Origin: Actinacidiphila bryophytorum
GTDB taxonomy: Bacteria; Actinomycetota; Actinomycetes; Streptomycetales; Streptomycetaceae
Assembly (NCBI RefSeq): GCF_016916835.1
Contig: NZ_JAFFIX010000008.1
Location: forward strand, 124,001-188,000
Reading direction: 5' to 3'
Length of the DNA stretch: 64,000 nt
Made by a program: the position numbers and the translations under genes. Below are positions 1 through 13,374 of this stretch, in pieces. A model generated the notes under the pieces. The model made no database searches. It worked only from the letters and a program-made list of their open reading frames with translations, and was not told the origin of the DNA. Every line of letters starts with the position of its first letter. The first letter of the stretch is position 1.

Positions 1-1
1 G

Positions 2-73
2 CAGGCGGTGGGCCGCCGCCCCTTCCGGGAGCGCATCGCCGACGCCCACGGGCGGTCGAGGGGGCGTCCTTGA
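2..73 (+). CDS. Possible 3' end of an upstream gene
   Basis: An open frame enters from the left edge and ends at TGA 71-73. It reads as a basic, Arg-rich tail (RRPFRERIADAHGRSRGRP) followed at once by a G/C hairpin, which would suit a gene end. The stretch is too short to assign a family, and other frames are also open here. This is inference from position and composition only. Confidence 0.3.
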   Translation, partial: QAVGRRPFRERIADAHGRSRGRP

Positions 74-74
74 C

Positions 75-107
75 CCCCGCCGGGGTGGGGGTTTCCCCCG
101 GGCGGGG
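75..107. terminator. G/C hairpin after the first stop codon
   Basis: CCCCGCC (75-81) pairs with GGCGGGG (101-107), and a GGGGG-TTT-CCCCC stem sits inside. There is no T-run, as is usual for actinomycete terminator-like hairpins. It begins right after the stop at 71-73. Confidence 0.35.
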
Positions 108-212
108 ACGGGCGGTGGCGGGAGTGACCGGGCCGGGGTGATCACGAGAGCCTCAAGTGGACGGCGCCGCGACCGGCGGCCGGCCGCACGAGGACGAACG
201 GGGATCGAGGAC

Positions 213-1706
213 ATGGCGGATTTCACCCGGCGGGGCGTACTGCGCGGCACAGCGGCGGCGCTGGCGGCGGCCGGCGGTCTGGGGGTGCTGCCGACGCCCG
301 CCGCGGCGGCGGCCGGAAGCGGTGGCGACTACCCCTTCCTCCAGGGCGCCTTCACCCCGGCGACGGAGGAGGTGACGGCGTACGACCTGCCGGTCACCGG
401 GCGCATCCCGCACGAGCTGAACGGCCGCTACCTGCGCAACGGCCCCAACCCGCTGGGCCTTGAGGACCCGAGCCTGCACCACTGGATGCTCGGCGACGGC
501 ATGGTGCACGGGGTGCGGCTCCGCGGCGGCCGGGCAGAGTGGTACCGCAACCGCTGGGTGCGCTCGGCCTCGGTGGCGGCGCGCCTCGGCGAGCCCTACC
601 AAGGCCCGGTGCCGGAGAGCGACTTCGCGAACAACACCCACGTGATCCCGTACAAGGGCCGGGTGCTGGCCCTGCAGGAGAGCGGGCCGATGCCGTACGA
701 ACTGGACGGGGAGCTGCGGACGACCGGCACGTACGACTTCGGCGGGTCGCTGAGCGAGGCTTTCACCGCGCACACCAAATACGACGCCCGGTGCGACGAG
801 TTGCACGCGGTCACCTACTACCCGACGTGGGACCACGTACGGCACGTGGTGATCGACCGTACGGGGACGGTGGCGCGGACCACCAGGATCCCGGTGGCCG
901 ACAGCCCGATGATGCACGACTTCGCGCTCACCGGCCGCTACGTGGTGCTGTTCGACACCCCGGTGACCTTCGACATGGCCGCGGCCGAGGCCGGGGCGCT
1001 CGTGCCGTACGTGTGGAACGAGCACCACCCGGCCAGGATCGGGGTGATGCGCAGGGAGGGCGGCCCTGTGCGCTGGTTCGACGCCGACCCCGGCACGTAC
1101 TACTCGCACACCCTGAACGCCTACGACGACGGCGGCTCCGTGGTGGTCGACTTCGTCGGCTTCCCCTCACCCTTCTTCGCCGCGGGACGCGGCTGAGACG
1201 GCCCGTCGGCGACCGGTACCCCGAAGCTGCACCGCTGGACGGTCGACCTGGCCCGGGACCGGCTGCGGACGTCGGTCGTGGACGACCGGCCGCAGGAATT
1301 CCCACGGGTGCGCGAGGAGTTGGTCTCGCGCAGGCACCGCTACGGCTACGCGGCGACGGCCGGCGAGATGTGGCGGGCGTACGAGACGCTGGACGGAGTG
1401 CCGCCGGACACCTCCTTCGGCAATGCGCTGATCAAGCACGACCTGCTGCGCGGCACCAGCCAGGTCCACCACTTCCCGCGCAACTCGCCCGCGAGCGAAG
1501 CGGTCTTCGTTCCCGCGCGCGACAACGCGGGCGCCGAGGACGACGGTTATGTGCTCGCCTACGTCCACAACCCGGACCGCGGCGCCGCCGACCTGGTCGT
1601 GCTCGCGGCGCAGGACTTCACCGCGCCCCCGCTGGCCCGTATCCACCTGCCGCGGCCCGTGCCGCTGGGCTTCCACGGCAGCTGGGTGCCCGAGGACCAT
1701 GCGTGA
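213..1706 (+). pseudogene. Carotenoid cleavage oxygenase interrupted by an in-frame TGA
   Basis: The frame encodes a carotenoid/retinoid-type non-haem-iron dioxygenase, about 497 codons, which is near family length. I start at ATG 213 because it opens a twin-arginine signal (MADFTRRGVLRG then an Ala-rich stretch); an upstream GTG at 138 adds only unrelated residues. The four expected iron-ligand histidines are visible in AFTAHTKYD, SPMMHDFAL, YYSHTLNAYDDG and LGFHGSW. A TGA at 1194-1196 lies between the third and fourth. The same frame, with no shift, continues across it as TPKLHRWTVDL to the stop at 1704-1706. The short product would lack the fourth histidine and the last blades of the propeller. 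It is most simply a nonsense pseudogene; readthrough or a base-call error are alternatives. Confidence 0.85.
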
Positions 1707-1780
1707 CCTGACGGTCACGGGGCGGGGACCTGCGGAAATGCCGTGGTGCCCGGGCGCGGCGCTGCCGTAGGGTCGGCGGC

Positions 1781-2353
1781 ATGAACCAGCCGTGGCGCGA
1801 CGCCGTTCGCGCGATCCGTGCCGACGAGTGGCCCCAGGTCAAGGAGTTGCGGCTCGCCGCGCTGCGGGATCCCGCGGCTCCGATCGCCTTCCTTGAGACG
1901 TACGAGCAGGCCGCCGCGGAGCCGGACTCCTTCTGGCAGGACCGGGCCAAGAGGGCGTCCGGCACGCGGGTGCGGCAGTTCGTGGCCGAGGCACCGGGCG
2001 GGGTCTGGGGCGGCACGGTGAGCGTGCTGGTCGAGGACGCGGGCAGCGACGACGTGTTCGGCGTGCCCGTCCGGCAGCGCCAGGCCCACCTGGTCGGCGT
2101 CTTCGTCCGCCCGGAGCACCGCGGCAGCGGGGCGATCGGCGCGCTCTTCGAGGCAGCCGTCGAGTGGGCGTGGTCGGTCGCGGAGGTGGCCCGGGTGCGG
2201 CTGTACGTCCACGAGGACAACGTGCGGGCCGAGGCCTTCTACCGGCGGTTCGGATTCGTGCGCTCCGGGGTGACCGCCCCGATGAAGGACGACCCCGCGA
2301 AGACGGAGGTCGAGATGGTCCTCGCCCGTCCCGGGACGCCGTCCAGCCTCTGA
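1781..2353 (+). CDS. GNAT-family N-acetyltransferase
   Basis: A 190-aa single-domain GNAT enzyme predicted to move an acetyl group from acetyl-CoA to an unknown amine. The CoA-binding motif A is clear at VFVRPEHRGSGAIGALFEAA (R-G-S-G-A), preceded by the usual beta4 strand. Motif B follows with LYVHEDNVRAEAFYRRFGF, the typical Asn-x-x-Ala-x-x-FYxxxGF signature. Length is normal for the family. It lies 74 nt after the broken oxygenase and 40 nt before the oxoprolinase on the same strand, without an obvious functional link. The substrate cannot be read from the sequence. Confidence 0.86.
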   Translation: MNQPWRDAVRAIRADEWPQVKELRLAALRDPAAPIAFLETYEQAAAEPDSFWQDRAKRASGTRVRQFVAEAPGGVWGGTVSVLVEDAGSDDVFGVPVRQRQAHLVGVFVRPEHRGSGAIGALFEAAVEWAWSVAEVARVRLYVHEDNVRAEAFYRRFGFVRSGVTAPMKDDPAKTEVEMVLARPGTPSSL

Positions 2354-2393
2354 CGATTTGCCCGCATATACGGCCTGATCGGATACTGAAGCC

Positions 2394-6050
<3,657 letters not shown>

Positions 6051-6119
6051 CGCCGACGGGGTGAACACCGCCATCGCCCTACCGGCCGCCCGCTGCACGG
6101 CGCCACGCGCCGCCCTGCC

Positions 6120-7433
6120 TCACATGCTGCTCAACGGGACCGAGAACAGCACGCGCTGCGGTACCACGGGGGTGCCGTGCGGGTCCCCGTTGCCGTCGGC
6201 CGCCCACTCGGTCTGCGACCAGACCTCCTGTGTGCTCCACCACAGCGAGATGCCCTCGCTGTGCTGCGCCCAGCAGGCGTTGTCCATGTCCCAGCCGCTG
6301 CACGTGGCCGACGTGGTGCCGCTGGTCCTCATCCGCCACATGACGCCGGCCTGCGCGACGCCACCGCGGGCGTCGGCACCGTAGTAGGTGCCGTTGTGTG
6401 CGAGGACCGACTGGAGTCCTATGGCGTCGGACGTCAGCAGCTGACTGGCGTTCACCGTGCCCGTACCGCCGTCTTCGAGCGGCATGTCCCCGCCGGGTGC
6501 GGCGAGTTTGTAGCGGAAGATCCGGGCGGCCGGCCCGCCGCCGGACGAGAACCACTCGTTCGCCACGATGCTGAACGGCGTGGTGGTGCGGTCGAGGGAG
6601 ACGGAGGCGAAACAGGGGACGTCGGTGTCGTTCGTCATCGTGCAGGCGCCCGGCTGGCTGTAGGAGCCGACGGCCGGCATGACGTACTGGTAGCCGTCGG
6701 CGGAGAAGCCCCCGCTCACCTTGCCGACGGCGGTGCTGTTCACCTGGGCCTGCAGGATGTGCTGCATCGAGAAGACGTACAGCGCGTTGTTGCTGCCGTC
6801 GCCGTGGCGTCCGGTGACGATGAGTTTGTCGCCGAACCAGACCATGCCGCCCACGTGCGACCCGAACCTGGCGAAGTTGTTGCCGCTGTCGGTGGGGATG
6901 ACCAGCAGCACCCACCGGTACTTGAGGTGGGCCGGGTCGTTGGCGTCGATGAACGCCACCCGTGCGGAGGTGCTGCTCTCGGTCCAACCGGAGAGGATCA
7001 GCTTGTTCGTGCCCCACATGCCGTCGTCGTCGGCGTCACCCGACGACGTCAGTCCTTGCGGCACCCAGTCCTGGGTCACCGAGTCACCCGTGTCCCAGCA
7101 GTAGGCCGCGTCGGCGGCCGGCTTGACCGGGAGGGCGGCCCGCTCGGAGCTCTGGCAGTCGGCCCGGTTGCGCATGGAGTGGTTGGCGCTCTTGAGGACC
7201 GTGTCCACGCCGACGTTCGGCATCTGCGCGTCGAGGGTGCTGATCGTGCCGGCGGACACCTGGTGTTCGGTGAGCTTCAGCTTCGCCATCTCGGTCGAGT
7301 CGGGCGTCCGGTCGAGCAGCTGTCCGGGGTTCGGCACCGAGCTGGCATAGGCAGGCGTGCCCGTCGACAGCGCACCCAGCAGGGCGGCCACCGGTATGAG
7401 GCTGAGCAGCGCACGCGTCCTGAACACTTTCAT
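6120..7433 (-). CDS. Secreted protein of unknown function, possible beta-propeller
   Basis: A 437-aa exported protein. Start ATG 7433 is chosen because AAGGAGG lies 5 nt upstream and the product then begins MKVFRTRALLSLIPVAALLG, a Sec signal peptide ending near AYA-SSV. The mature part has repeated short strand-turn units with Trp/Gly/Asp turns (DKLIVTGRHGDGSNNALYVF, TNKLILSGWTESS) and scattered Cys pairs, suggestive of a disulphide-stabilised propeller. No catalytic motif stands out. It is convergent with the oxoprolinase and faces away from the exporter gene. I do not recognise a characterised family, so no role is claimed. Confidence 0.84.
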   Translation of the reverse strand: MKVFRTRALLSLIPVAALLGALSTGTPAYASSVPNPGQLLDRTPDSTEMAKLKLTEHQVSAGTISTLDAQMPNVGVDTVLKSANHSMRNRADCQSSERAALPVKPAADAAYCWDTGDSVTQDWVPQGLTSSGDADDDGMWGTNKLILSGWTESSTSARVAFIDANDPAHLKYRWVLLVIPTDSGNNFARFGSHVGGMVWFGDKLIVTGRHGDGSNNALYVFSMQHILQAQVNSTAVGKVSGGFSADGYQYVMPAVGSYSQPGACTMTNDTDVPCFASVSLDRTTTPFSIVANEWFSSGGGPAARIFRYKLAAPGGDMPLEDGGTGTVNASQLLTSDAIGLQSVLAHNGTYYGADARGGVAQAGVMWRMRTSGTTSATCSGWDMDNACWAQHSEGISLWWSTQEVWSQTEWAADGNGDPHGTPVVPQRVLFSVPLSSM

Positions 7434-7559
7434 GCGGCCTCCTTGGCACGAACGCACCGCATTCCAGCAGGAGTTGACCGTGATCTGCGCGGGGCGCCGC
7501 ACCAGACAACCACGGCCCTCGTGCGCTCCGCAACGGCCGTCGTTCAAGCGGCCGGCCGT

Positions 7560-8558
7560 TCAGCCGAGGCCGGGCCGCGTGGCCACCGGCGACACGCCGT
7601 CCCTCGCGCTGTCCGAAGGCGACGGTACGGAGTCGCTGCGGGGCGCCGGGCCGTACGATCCGCTTCCCGTCCCCCGCGGCGGCTGTCGGCGGGTCATGCC
7701 GACGCCGACCAGGACGACGGCCATGCCCGCGACGATCCGTGCGCCGATGGCCTCGCCGAGGACCACCGCCCCCAGGAGGACCGAGACGACCGGCAGCAGG
7801 TAGCCGACCGTGGCCGCGTTCGTCGCACCCTCGGCCGCGATGATCCGGTAGGTGACGTGGAAGGTGATCCCGGTGGCGAAGACGCCCAGGACGAGGGCTG
7901 CGAGCAGCGGCTCGGAAGAGAGATGGACCGCCGAGAGGCCGCCGGCCGGCAGGGTGAGGGCGGTCAGCCCGGCAGCGGCTGCGAGCTGGGCCGCGGACAG
8001 GGAGACGGTGGGGATCCCCGTGCCGACGAGATGGCGGGACATGTAGGCGAAGCCGACGGCGTAGCTCGCCGCCGCGGCGGCGATGGCCGCAACGCCCCAG
8101 CCGGCATGTCCCGTCTGCGCCCACGGAGCGAAGATCAGCACCGTCCCGGCGAAGCCGAGGAGGAGCCCGGCGGCCCGGACGGGCCGCAGGGCGCGCTCGG
8201 TGCCTGCGGTGAGTCCGATCAGCACCGACCACAGGGGGGTGGTGGCGTTGAGGACACCGGCCAGACCGGAGTCGACGGTTGTCTCGCCGAGGCTGAACAT
8301 CGCGAACGGCAGGGCGTTGCAGAAGAAGGCCGCCACGAGGATGTGGCGCCACAGCGTGCGGCCCCGCGGCAGCCGGTGGCCCCCCAGGAGGCACAGCGCC
8401 AGGAGGACGGCCGCCCCCAGGACGCAGCGGGCCAAGGTGACCTGGACGGGGGTGAGGGCGGTCAGGGCGACCTTGATCCACAGGAAGGTGGAGCCCCACA
8501 GCAGGGCGAGGACGCCCAGCCGTGCCCACGTCCACGCCCTGGCTGCGGTGCTCTTCAC
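7560..8558 (-). CDS. EamA-type drug/metabolite exporter
   Basis: A roughly 332-aa, ten-helix protein of the drug/metabolite transporter superfamily with two EamA repeats. The first begins VLALLWGSTFLWIKVAL and the second follows WGVAAIAAAAASYAVGF; each ends in the usual Gly-rich last helix (LLGAVVLGEAIGARIVAG). An in-frame GTG at 8567 abuts AAGGA with no spacer, whereas GTG 8558 has AAGGAG 8 nt upstream, so I prefer 8558. It is divergent from the LysR gene at 8671, with about 110 nt between, the classic arrangement of a LysR regulator and its target. The substrate is unknown; amino acids or small drugs are common for the family. Confidence 0.9.
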   Translation of the reverse strand: MKSTAARAWTWARLGVLALLWGSTFLWIKVALTALTPVQVTLARCVLGAAVLLALCLLGGHRLPRGRTLWRHILVAAFFCNALPFAMFSLGETTVDSGLAGVLNATTPLWSVLIGLTAGTERALRPVRAAGLLLGFAGTVLIFAPWAQTGHAGWGVAAIAAAAASYAVGFAYMSRHLVGTGIPTVSLSAAQLAAAAGLTALTLPAGGLSAVHLSSEPLLAALVLGVFATGITFHVTYRIIAAEGATNAATVGYLLPVVSVLLGAVVLGEAIGARIVAGMAVVLVGVGMTRRQPPRGTGSGSYGPAPRSDSVPSPSDSARDGVSPVATRPGLG

Positions 8559-8670
8559 GGCATTCACTCCTTGTCCGGGCCGACTTCTCCGGGTCGACGC
8601 TCAGGAACGATGCCCCAGCCCAGATACAAGGACAAGCACAGAGAACTGCACGATTGTTAACCTCAGCTAC

Positions 8671-9561
8671 ATGCTTGATGTGCGACGTCTGAACCTGCTG
8701 CGGGTGGTGGTCAGCAGCGGATCGATCACCGCGGCCGCCCGGAACCTCGGCTACACGCCGTCCGCCGTCAGCCAGCAGATCGCGCTGCTGGAGAAGGAGG
8801 CCGGGCTCCCCCTGCTCGAACGGATCGGGCGCGGCGTCCGGCCCACGACGGCCGGTCGGCTCCTCGCCGGGCACGCGGGCGTCATCAACCAGACCCTCGC
8901 CGAGGCCGAGACCCAGCTGGCCGACCTGCGTGCGGGGCGCACCGGCCGGCTGACGATCCGCTACATCTCCTCCATCGGCCCCACCGTGGTGGCCCCGGCC
9001 CTGTCCCGGCTCCGCGCGGAGCACCCGGGAGTGCAGATCGATCTCAAGCTGGTGGATCCCGCGGACCCGCTGCCGGCCGCGGACCAGGACAGGGCGGACC
9101 TCACCATCCTGGTCGGCTCCGACCACGGCAGCCCCCGGGGAGTCCACCTGGTGCGGCTGCTGGACGACGCCTACCGCGCGGTGCTGCCCCCGGGACATCC
9201 GCTGGCCGCGCGGCACACCGTCGACCTGGCCGAACTCGCCGGCGAGCCGTGGATCGGCAGCGAGCCGCCCGGCCCCTGCCTCACGCCCATCACCGACGCC
9301 TGCGCCGCGGCCGGCTTCAGCCCGAACTTCGTTGCGACGAGCGAGGACTACGCCACGGCACAGGCTTTTGTCGCGGCGGGCCTCGGCGTGTGCCTCATCC
9401 CCCGGCTGGGACTGGGCAGGCGCCACCCGGGCGTCACCGTACGGAAGGTCCACCGCCCCGAGCCGGTGCGGACGATCTATGCCGCGGTGCCGGAGGTCAC
9501 CCTCGCCCAACCCGCCCTGCGCGCACTCCTGGAGGCGCTCAAGGACGCGGCCGGCAGCTAG
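8671..9561 (+). CDS. LysR-type transcriptional regulator
   Basis: A 296-aa LysR protein of normal length. The N-terminal winged helix-turn-helix is plain (LLRVVVSSGSITAAARNLGY, TPSAVSQQIALLEKEAG). The periplasmic-binding-like effector domain occupies about residues 90-290. No Shine-Dalgarno sequence is visible before ATG 8671; GTTAAC lies at about -18, so the message may be leaderless or have a weak site. It is divergently placed from the EamA exporter and probably controls it through the shared intergenic region, as is typical for LysR pairs. The inducer cannot be inferred. Confidence 0.93.
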   Translation: MLDVRRLNLLRVVVSSGSITAAARNLGYTPSAVSQQIALLEKEAGLPLLERIGRGVRPTTAGRLLAGHAGVINQTLAEAETQLADLRAGRTGRLTIRYISSIGPTVVAPALSRLRAEHPGVQIDLKLVDPADPLPAADQDRADLTILVGSDHGSPRGVHLVRLLDDAYRAVLPPGHPLAARHTVDLAELAGEPWIGSEPPGPCLTPITDACAAAGFSPNFVATSEDYATAQAFVAAGLGVCLIPRLGLGRRHPGVTVRKVHRPEPVRTIYAAVPEVTLAQPALRALLEALKDAAGS

Positions 9562-9600
9562 GACGTGCTCCGCAGGCCCTCCCCCACGCTCTGGCGTGTC

Positions 9601-9617
9601 GGGACGTGGCCCGTCCC
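9601..9617. terminator. Small hairpin between LysR and the next gene
   Basis: GGGACG (9601-9606) pairs with CGTCCC (9612-9617) over a 5-nt loop, 40 nt after the LysR stop and just before the next start. It may be a weak terminator. Confidence 0.3.
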
Positions 9618-9638
9618 AGCGCGAACGATGCTGACCGC

Positions 9639-10496
9639 ATGAGCACTGCCATCGCCGTACTGGCCGCGCTGATGTCCGCCGTGTGCTTCGGCGTCGCGTC
9701 GGTGGCCCAGCAGTACGCGGCCAGCAAGGCGCCCGCCGGCGAGTCCCTGCGGCCGGGCCTGCTCCTGGACCTGGCCCGCCGGCCGCTGTGGGTGGCAGGA
9801 ATGGGCCTGACGGTCGTCTCCTTCGTCATGCAGGGGGTGGCGCTCGCCTTCGGCCCGCTCGTCCTGGTCCAGCCGGTGGCCGCCACCGATCTCGTCTTCG
9901 CGCTGCCGCTGCTGGCCTGGCGCCGCCACGAGCGGCTCACCGCCGTGGAGTGGACCGGGATCGTCTGCACGGCCGGCGGGGTGGCGACGTTCCTCGCGGT
10001 GCTGCCGCCCGGGTCGGCCGGCGCCCCGACTCCGAGCCTGGTCGCCTGGCTGCCCGCCTTCCTGTGCGTCGGCGGCATCGTGGCCGTCCTGGCCACCCTC
10101 GGCCTGCGGACCGCGGGGAAGCTGCGGGCCGGTCTGTACGCGGTCAGTGCCGCCGTGCTGTTCTCCCTGCTCGACAGCCTGACCAAGAGCACGACCGGCC
10201 GGATCCGGGCGGACGGCGCCGGCGCGCTGCGGCACTGGGAGCCCTACGCCATGGTCGGCGTCGGCATCACCGCACTGATCCTGTCCCAGAGTTCCTTCCA
10301 GGCCGGGTCTCTGGCGATCAGCCTGCCCGTCATCGACACCCTTGAGCCCATCGGCGCCGTGGTGATCGGCGTCGCCGTCTTCGACGAGCACCTCGCCGGG
10401 TCGCCGGTGGCCGTCCTGACCCAGGCCATCGCCGGGGGCATCGCCGTCGTCGGCATCGTGCTCCTGGCCCGCTCACCGCTGGCCCGTACCCCGTAG
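9639..10496 (+). CDS. DMT-family membrane transporter
   Basis: A 285-aa membrane protein with about nine helices. The start MSTAIAVLAALMSAVCFG at ATG 9639 leads directly into helix 1; the longer upstream open frame overlaps the LysR gene and is not credible. The pattern of a first half ending GGVATFLAVL and a second half ending GIAVVGIVLLARSPL matches DMT/NIPA-like transporters, and the VAQQYAAS segment in helix 1 is typical of this actinomycete group. It may follow the LysR gene but has no clear functional tie to it. The substrate is unknown. Confidence 0.85.
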   Translation: MSTAIAVLAALMSAVCFGVASVAQQYAASKAPAGESLRPGLLLDLARRPLWVAGMGLTVVSFVMQGVALAFGPLVLVQPVAATDLVFALPLLAWRRHERLTAVEWTGIVCTAGGVATFLAVLPPGSAGAPTPSLVAWLPAFLCVGGIVAVLATLGLRTAGKLRAGLYAVSAAVLFSLLDSLTKSTTGRIRADGAGALRHWEPYAMVGVGITALILSQSSFQAGSLAISLPVIDTLEPIGAVVIGVAVFDEHLAGSPVAVLTQAIAGGIAVVGIVLLARSPLARTP

Positions 10497-10565
10497 GACC
10501 ATCACCCGGCCGGCCCACGGCCGCCGACGGGCCGTCAGGCGTCCGCTGGGATAGCGTCACACAGC

Positions 10566-13175
10566 ATGTCAGTGCACGGACTGCCGCAGGCGGAGGCCGC
10601 CCGGCGGCTGGCCGAGTACGGGCCGAACCAGGTCACCGGCCTGCGGCGGACCTCGACGTGGTCCCGGGTCCTGGCGCAGCTGGCGGACCCGCTGATCATG
10701 GTGCTGCTCGCGGCACTCGTGCTCACCGTGGTGACCGGCGACTACGCCGACGCGGTCGTGATCGGCTTCGTGGTGGTGGTGAACACCTCGGTCGGGGTGG
10801 GGCAGGAAGTGCGGGCCGACCACGCCGTGGAGGCGCTGGCCGACATCTCCGCGCCCGGCGCCAGGGTGGTACGCGACGGCGCCGAGCGCCAGGTGGCGGC
10901 CACCGCCGTGGTCCCGGGCGACGTGGTGCTGCTCGGCGAGGGGGACATCGTTCCCGCCGACGCGTCGCTGCTGGAGTCCTCGGCCCTGCTCGTCGACGAG
11001 TCCGCGGTCACCGGCGAGTCGGTGCCCGTCGAGAAGGCCGCGGACGGCGAGGGCGACGCCGCCCTGCAAGCCGGAACCGTCGTGGTTCACGGCCGGGCCG
11101 TAGCCGAGGTCACAGCCACGGGTGCGGCCAGCACACTGGGCCGGATCGCCGCTCTGCTCGACACGAAGACCGAGGCCACGCCCTTGCAGCGGCGGCTGGC
11201 GGGGCTGGGACGCGTGCTGGCCCTTGCCACCGTCGGCCTGTGCCTCGTGGTCCTGGTCCTGGGTCTCGTGCGGGGTCAGAGCCTGGAGGTGATGGCCGTG
11301 ACCGCGGTCAGCCTTGCGGTGGCGGCCGTTCCCGAATCGCTGCCCGCGGTGGTGACGCTCAGCCTCGCCCTGGGCGCGGGGCGGATGGCGGCGCGCCACG
11401 CCATCGTGCGCCGGCTCGCCGCCGTGGAGACCCTCGGCTCGGTGACGATGCTCGCCACCGACAAGACAGGCACCCTCACCGAGGGATCCATGGTCGTGGA
11501 GGAGGTGTGGACCCCGCACGGCGCCGCCACCGTCACGGGCAGCGGCTACCGGCCCGAGGGGGAGGTCCGCCTCCGGCCGGGCGCCGGGGAGCCCCTTGCC
11601 GGGACGGCGGTGCGGGAGCTGCTGACCGCGGCAGCTCTGTGCAACGACGCGGCGCTCGGCGCACCCGAGCAGCCGCACGGCGACTGGACCGCCCTCGGAG
11701 ACCCGACCGAGGCCGCGCTGCTCACGGCCGCCGGCAAGGCGGGGATCGATCACGAACAGCTCCTGCGCGATCGCCCGCGGACGGGCGAGGTGCCCTTCGA
11801 CAGCGCACGTCGCAGGATGACCACCGTGCACCGTACGCCGGCCGGTGGGGCGCAGGTCTGCCTCAAGGGAGCGCCGGAGGCAGTGCTGCTGCCCGAGGTG
11901 CTGGCCGAGGAGCCGGCGGCGCTCGACGCCGCGCGCGCCGAGGCCGCCCGCTTCGCGAAGGCCGGCTACCGGGTGCTGGCGGTCGCCCAGGCGGCACGCT
12001 CCCGGCCGCCCGCCGACCCGCAGGCGGCAGAGACGGGGCTGGGCTTGCTCGGCCTCGTCGCCATGAGCGACCCGCCCAAGCAGTCGGCCGCCGACACGCT
12101 GGCGGCCTGCCGCCGGGCCGGCATCACCACCGTACTGATCACCGGCGACCATCCCGCGACGGCCGCCGCGATCGCCGGGCGTCTCGGCCTGTTCACCGAC
12201 GCGGGCCATGGTCTGGAGGGCGAGTCCGGGCACAGGGAGGAGGCGGAGGCGAGGCGCCGGCAGGTGGTGGTCGGCCGGCAGGTCGCCGCGGGCGAGATCG
12301 CGGATCTCACCCAGGTGCGGGTCTTCGCCCGCACCAGCCCGTCGCAGAAACTGGAGATCGTTCAGGCCTGGCGCTCCCAGGGCGGGGTCACCGCCATGAC
12401 CGGTGACGGAGTCAACGACGGCCCCGCGCTGCGTCAGGCCGACATCGGCGTCGCCATGGGGCAGCGCGGCACCGAGGTCGCACGCCAGGCCGCGGACCTC
12501 GTCCTGGCAGACGACGACGTGGCCACGGTGGTCACCGCCGTGCGGGAGGGCCGGCGCATCTACGACAACATCCGCCGCTTCCTGCTCTTCGGGCTGTCAG
12601 GAGGCGCGGCGGAGATCGCCGTCATGCTGCTCGGCCCGCTGATGGGCCTCACCCTCCCGCTCCGCGCCGGGCAGATCCTGTGGATCAACCTGCTCACCCA
12701 CGGGCTCACCGGCGTCGCGATGGGCGCAGAGCCCGCGTCGCCCGCTGCCATGGACCGCCCGCCGCGTCCTCCGCAGCAGCATGTGCTGGGCGCCGGCCTG
12801 TGGAGCCGCGTCCTGGTCCTCGGTGCCCTCGTCACGGCCGCCGGCCTGGGAGCCGGCCTGTGGGCCGAGCGCCTCGGCGGCCTTCCCTGGCAGAGCATCC
12901 TGTTCCTCACGCTGCTCACCGCCCAGCTCGGGGTCTGCCTGGGCCTGCGGGAGCAGTGGCGCACCAGGGAGAATCCCCTCCTGCCTGCGGCGGTGGCCCT
13001 GTCGGCGGCACTGGGAGCCGCCGCGCTGTACGTACCGGCGCTGCGCAGCCTGCTGGACACCGACCCGCTGGACGGGTGGGAGCTCCTGCCGGCGCTGCTC
13101 GCGGCCGCCCTGGGTCTGGTGGCGGGCCGCGCAGCCCGGCAGGGGGGCCGCGACGTCGTGCCCGGCCGCCCGTGA
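10566..13175 (+). CDS. P-type cation ATPase (P2A-like)
   Basis: An 869-aa ATP-driven cation pump of the inner membrane. All catalytic signatures are present: TGES in the actuator domain, DKTGT with the phosphorylated Asp at residue 299, and [11 protein letters not shown] in the hinge. The ion-binding helices deviate from the calcium pump pattern: helix 4 reads AAVPESLPA rather than PEGLP, and helix 6 reads [11 protein letters not shown], with His where Ca2+ pumps usually have Asp. The ion is therefore uncertain; Ca2+, Mn2+ or a monovalent ion are possible. It opens the stress island, upstream of a universal stress protein in the same direction. Such pairing is seen in DosR/OsdR-type regulons of actinobacteria (known), but no box of that type was found before it. 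Confidence 0.93.
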   Translation: MSVHGLPQAEAARRLAEYGPNQVTGLRRTSTWSRVLAQLADPLIMVLLAALVLTVVTGDYADAVVIGFVVVVNTSVGVGQEVRADHAVEALADISAPGARVVRDGAERQVAATAVVPGDVVLLGEGDIVPADASLLESSALLVDESAVTGESVPVEKAADGEGDAALQAGTVVVHGRAVAEVTATGAASTLGRIAALLDTKTEATPLQRRLAGLGRVLALATVGLCLVVLVLGLVRGQSLEVMAVTAVSLAVAAVPESLPAVVTLSLALGAGRMAARHAIVRRLAAVETLGSVTMLATDKTGTLTEGSMVVEEVWTPHGAATVTGSGYRPEGEVRLRPGAGEPLAGTAVRELLTAAALCNDAALGAPEQPHGDWTALGDPTEAALLTAAGKAGIDHEQLLRDRPRTGEVPFDSARRRMTTVHRTPAGGAQVCLKGAPEAVLLPEVLAEEPAALDAARAEAARFAKAGYRVLAVAQAARSRPPADPQAAETGLGLLGLVAMSDPPKQSAADTLAACRRAGITTVLITGDHPATAAAIAGRLGLFTDAGHGLEGESGHREEAEARRRQVVVGRQVAAGEIADLTQVRVFARTSPSQKLEIVQAWRSQGGVTAMTGDGVNDGPALRQADIGVAMGQRGTEVARQAADLVLADDDVATVVTAVREGRRIYDNIRRFLLFGLSGGAAEIAVMLLGPLMGLTLPLRAGQILWINLLTHGLTGVAMGAEPASPAAMDRPPRPPQQHVLGAGLWSRVLVLGALVTAAGLGAGLWAERLGGLPWQSILFLTLLTAQLGVCLGLREQWRTRENPLLPAAVALSAALGAAALYVPALRSLLDTDPLDGWELLPALLAAALGLVAGRAARQGGRDVVPGRP

Positions 13176-13374
13176 GCTCGTGCCCGGACCACGGGGGCAC
13201 ATGGGCCGAGGCCCTGGCGGCGGCCGGTACGGCGTGCCCGGACGGCCAGCGCCGGAGGCCACTCCTCCCCGAGCGGTGAGCGGGCCGGCGCCCTACGGTG
13301 GAAAGGCAAGTGACCGGCGGGCGAGGCCGCCTTCTCGGCGGCTGTCGTCCAGGCCCGGAAGGTGGCGCAGAAAC

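Noticed and set aside
153..1109. Long minus-strand open frame opposite the carotenoid oxygenase
   Set aside because: Arg/His/Val-rich composition without motifs; it mirrors the high third-position GC of the real gene on the other strand.
13282..13298. GGGCCGGCGCCCTACGG before the first universal stress gene as a regulon box
   Set aside because: It fits only half of the GGGCCG-NN-CGGCCC consensus and has no partner 22 bp away.
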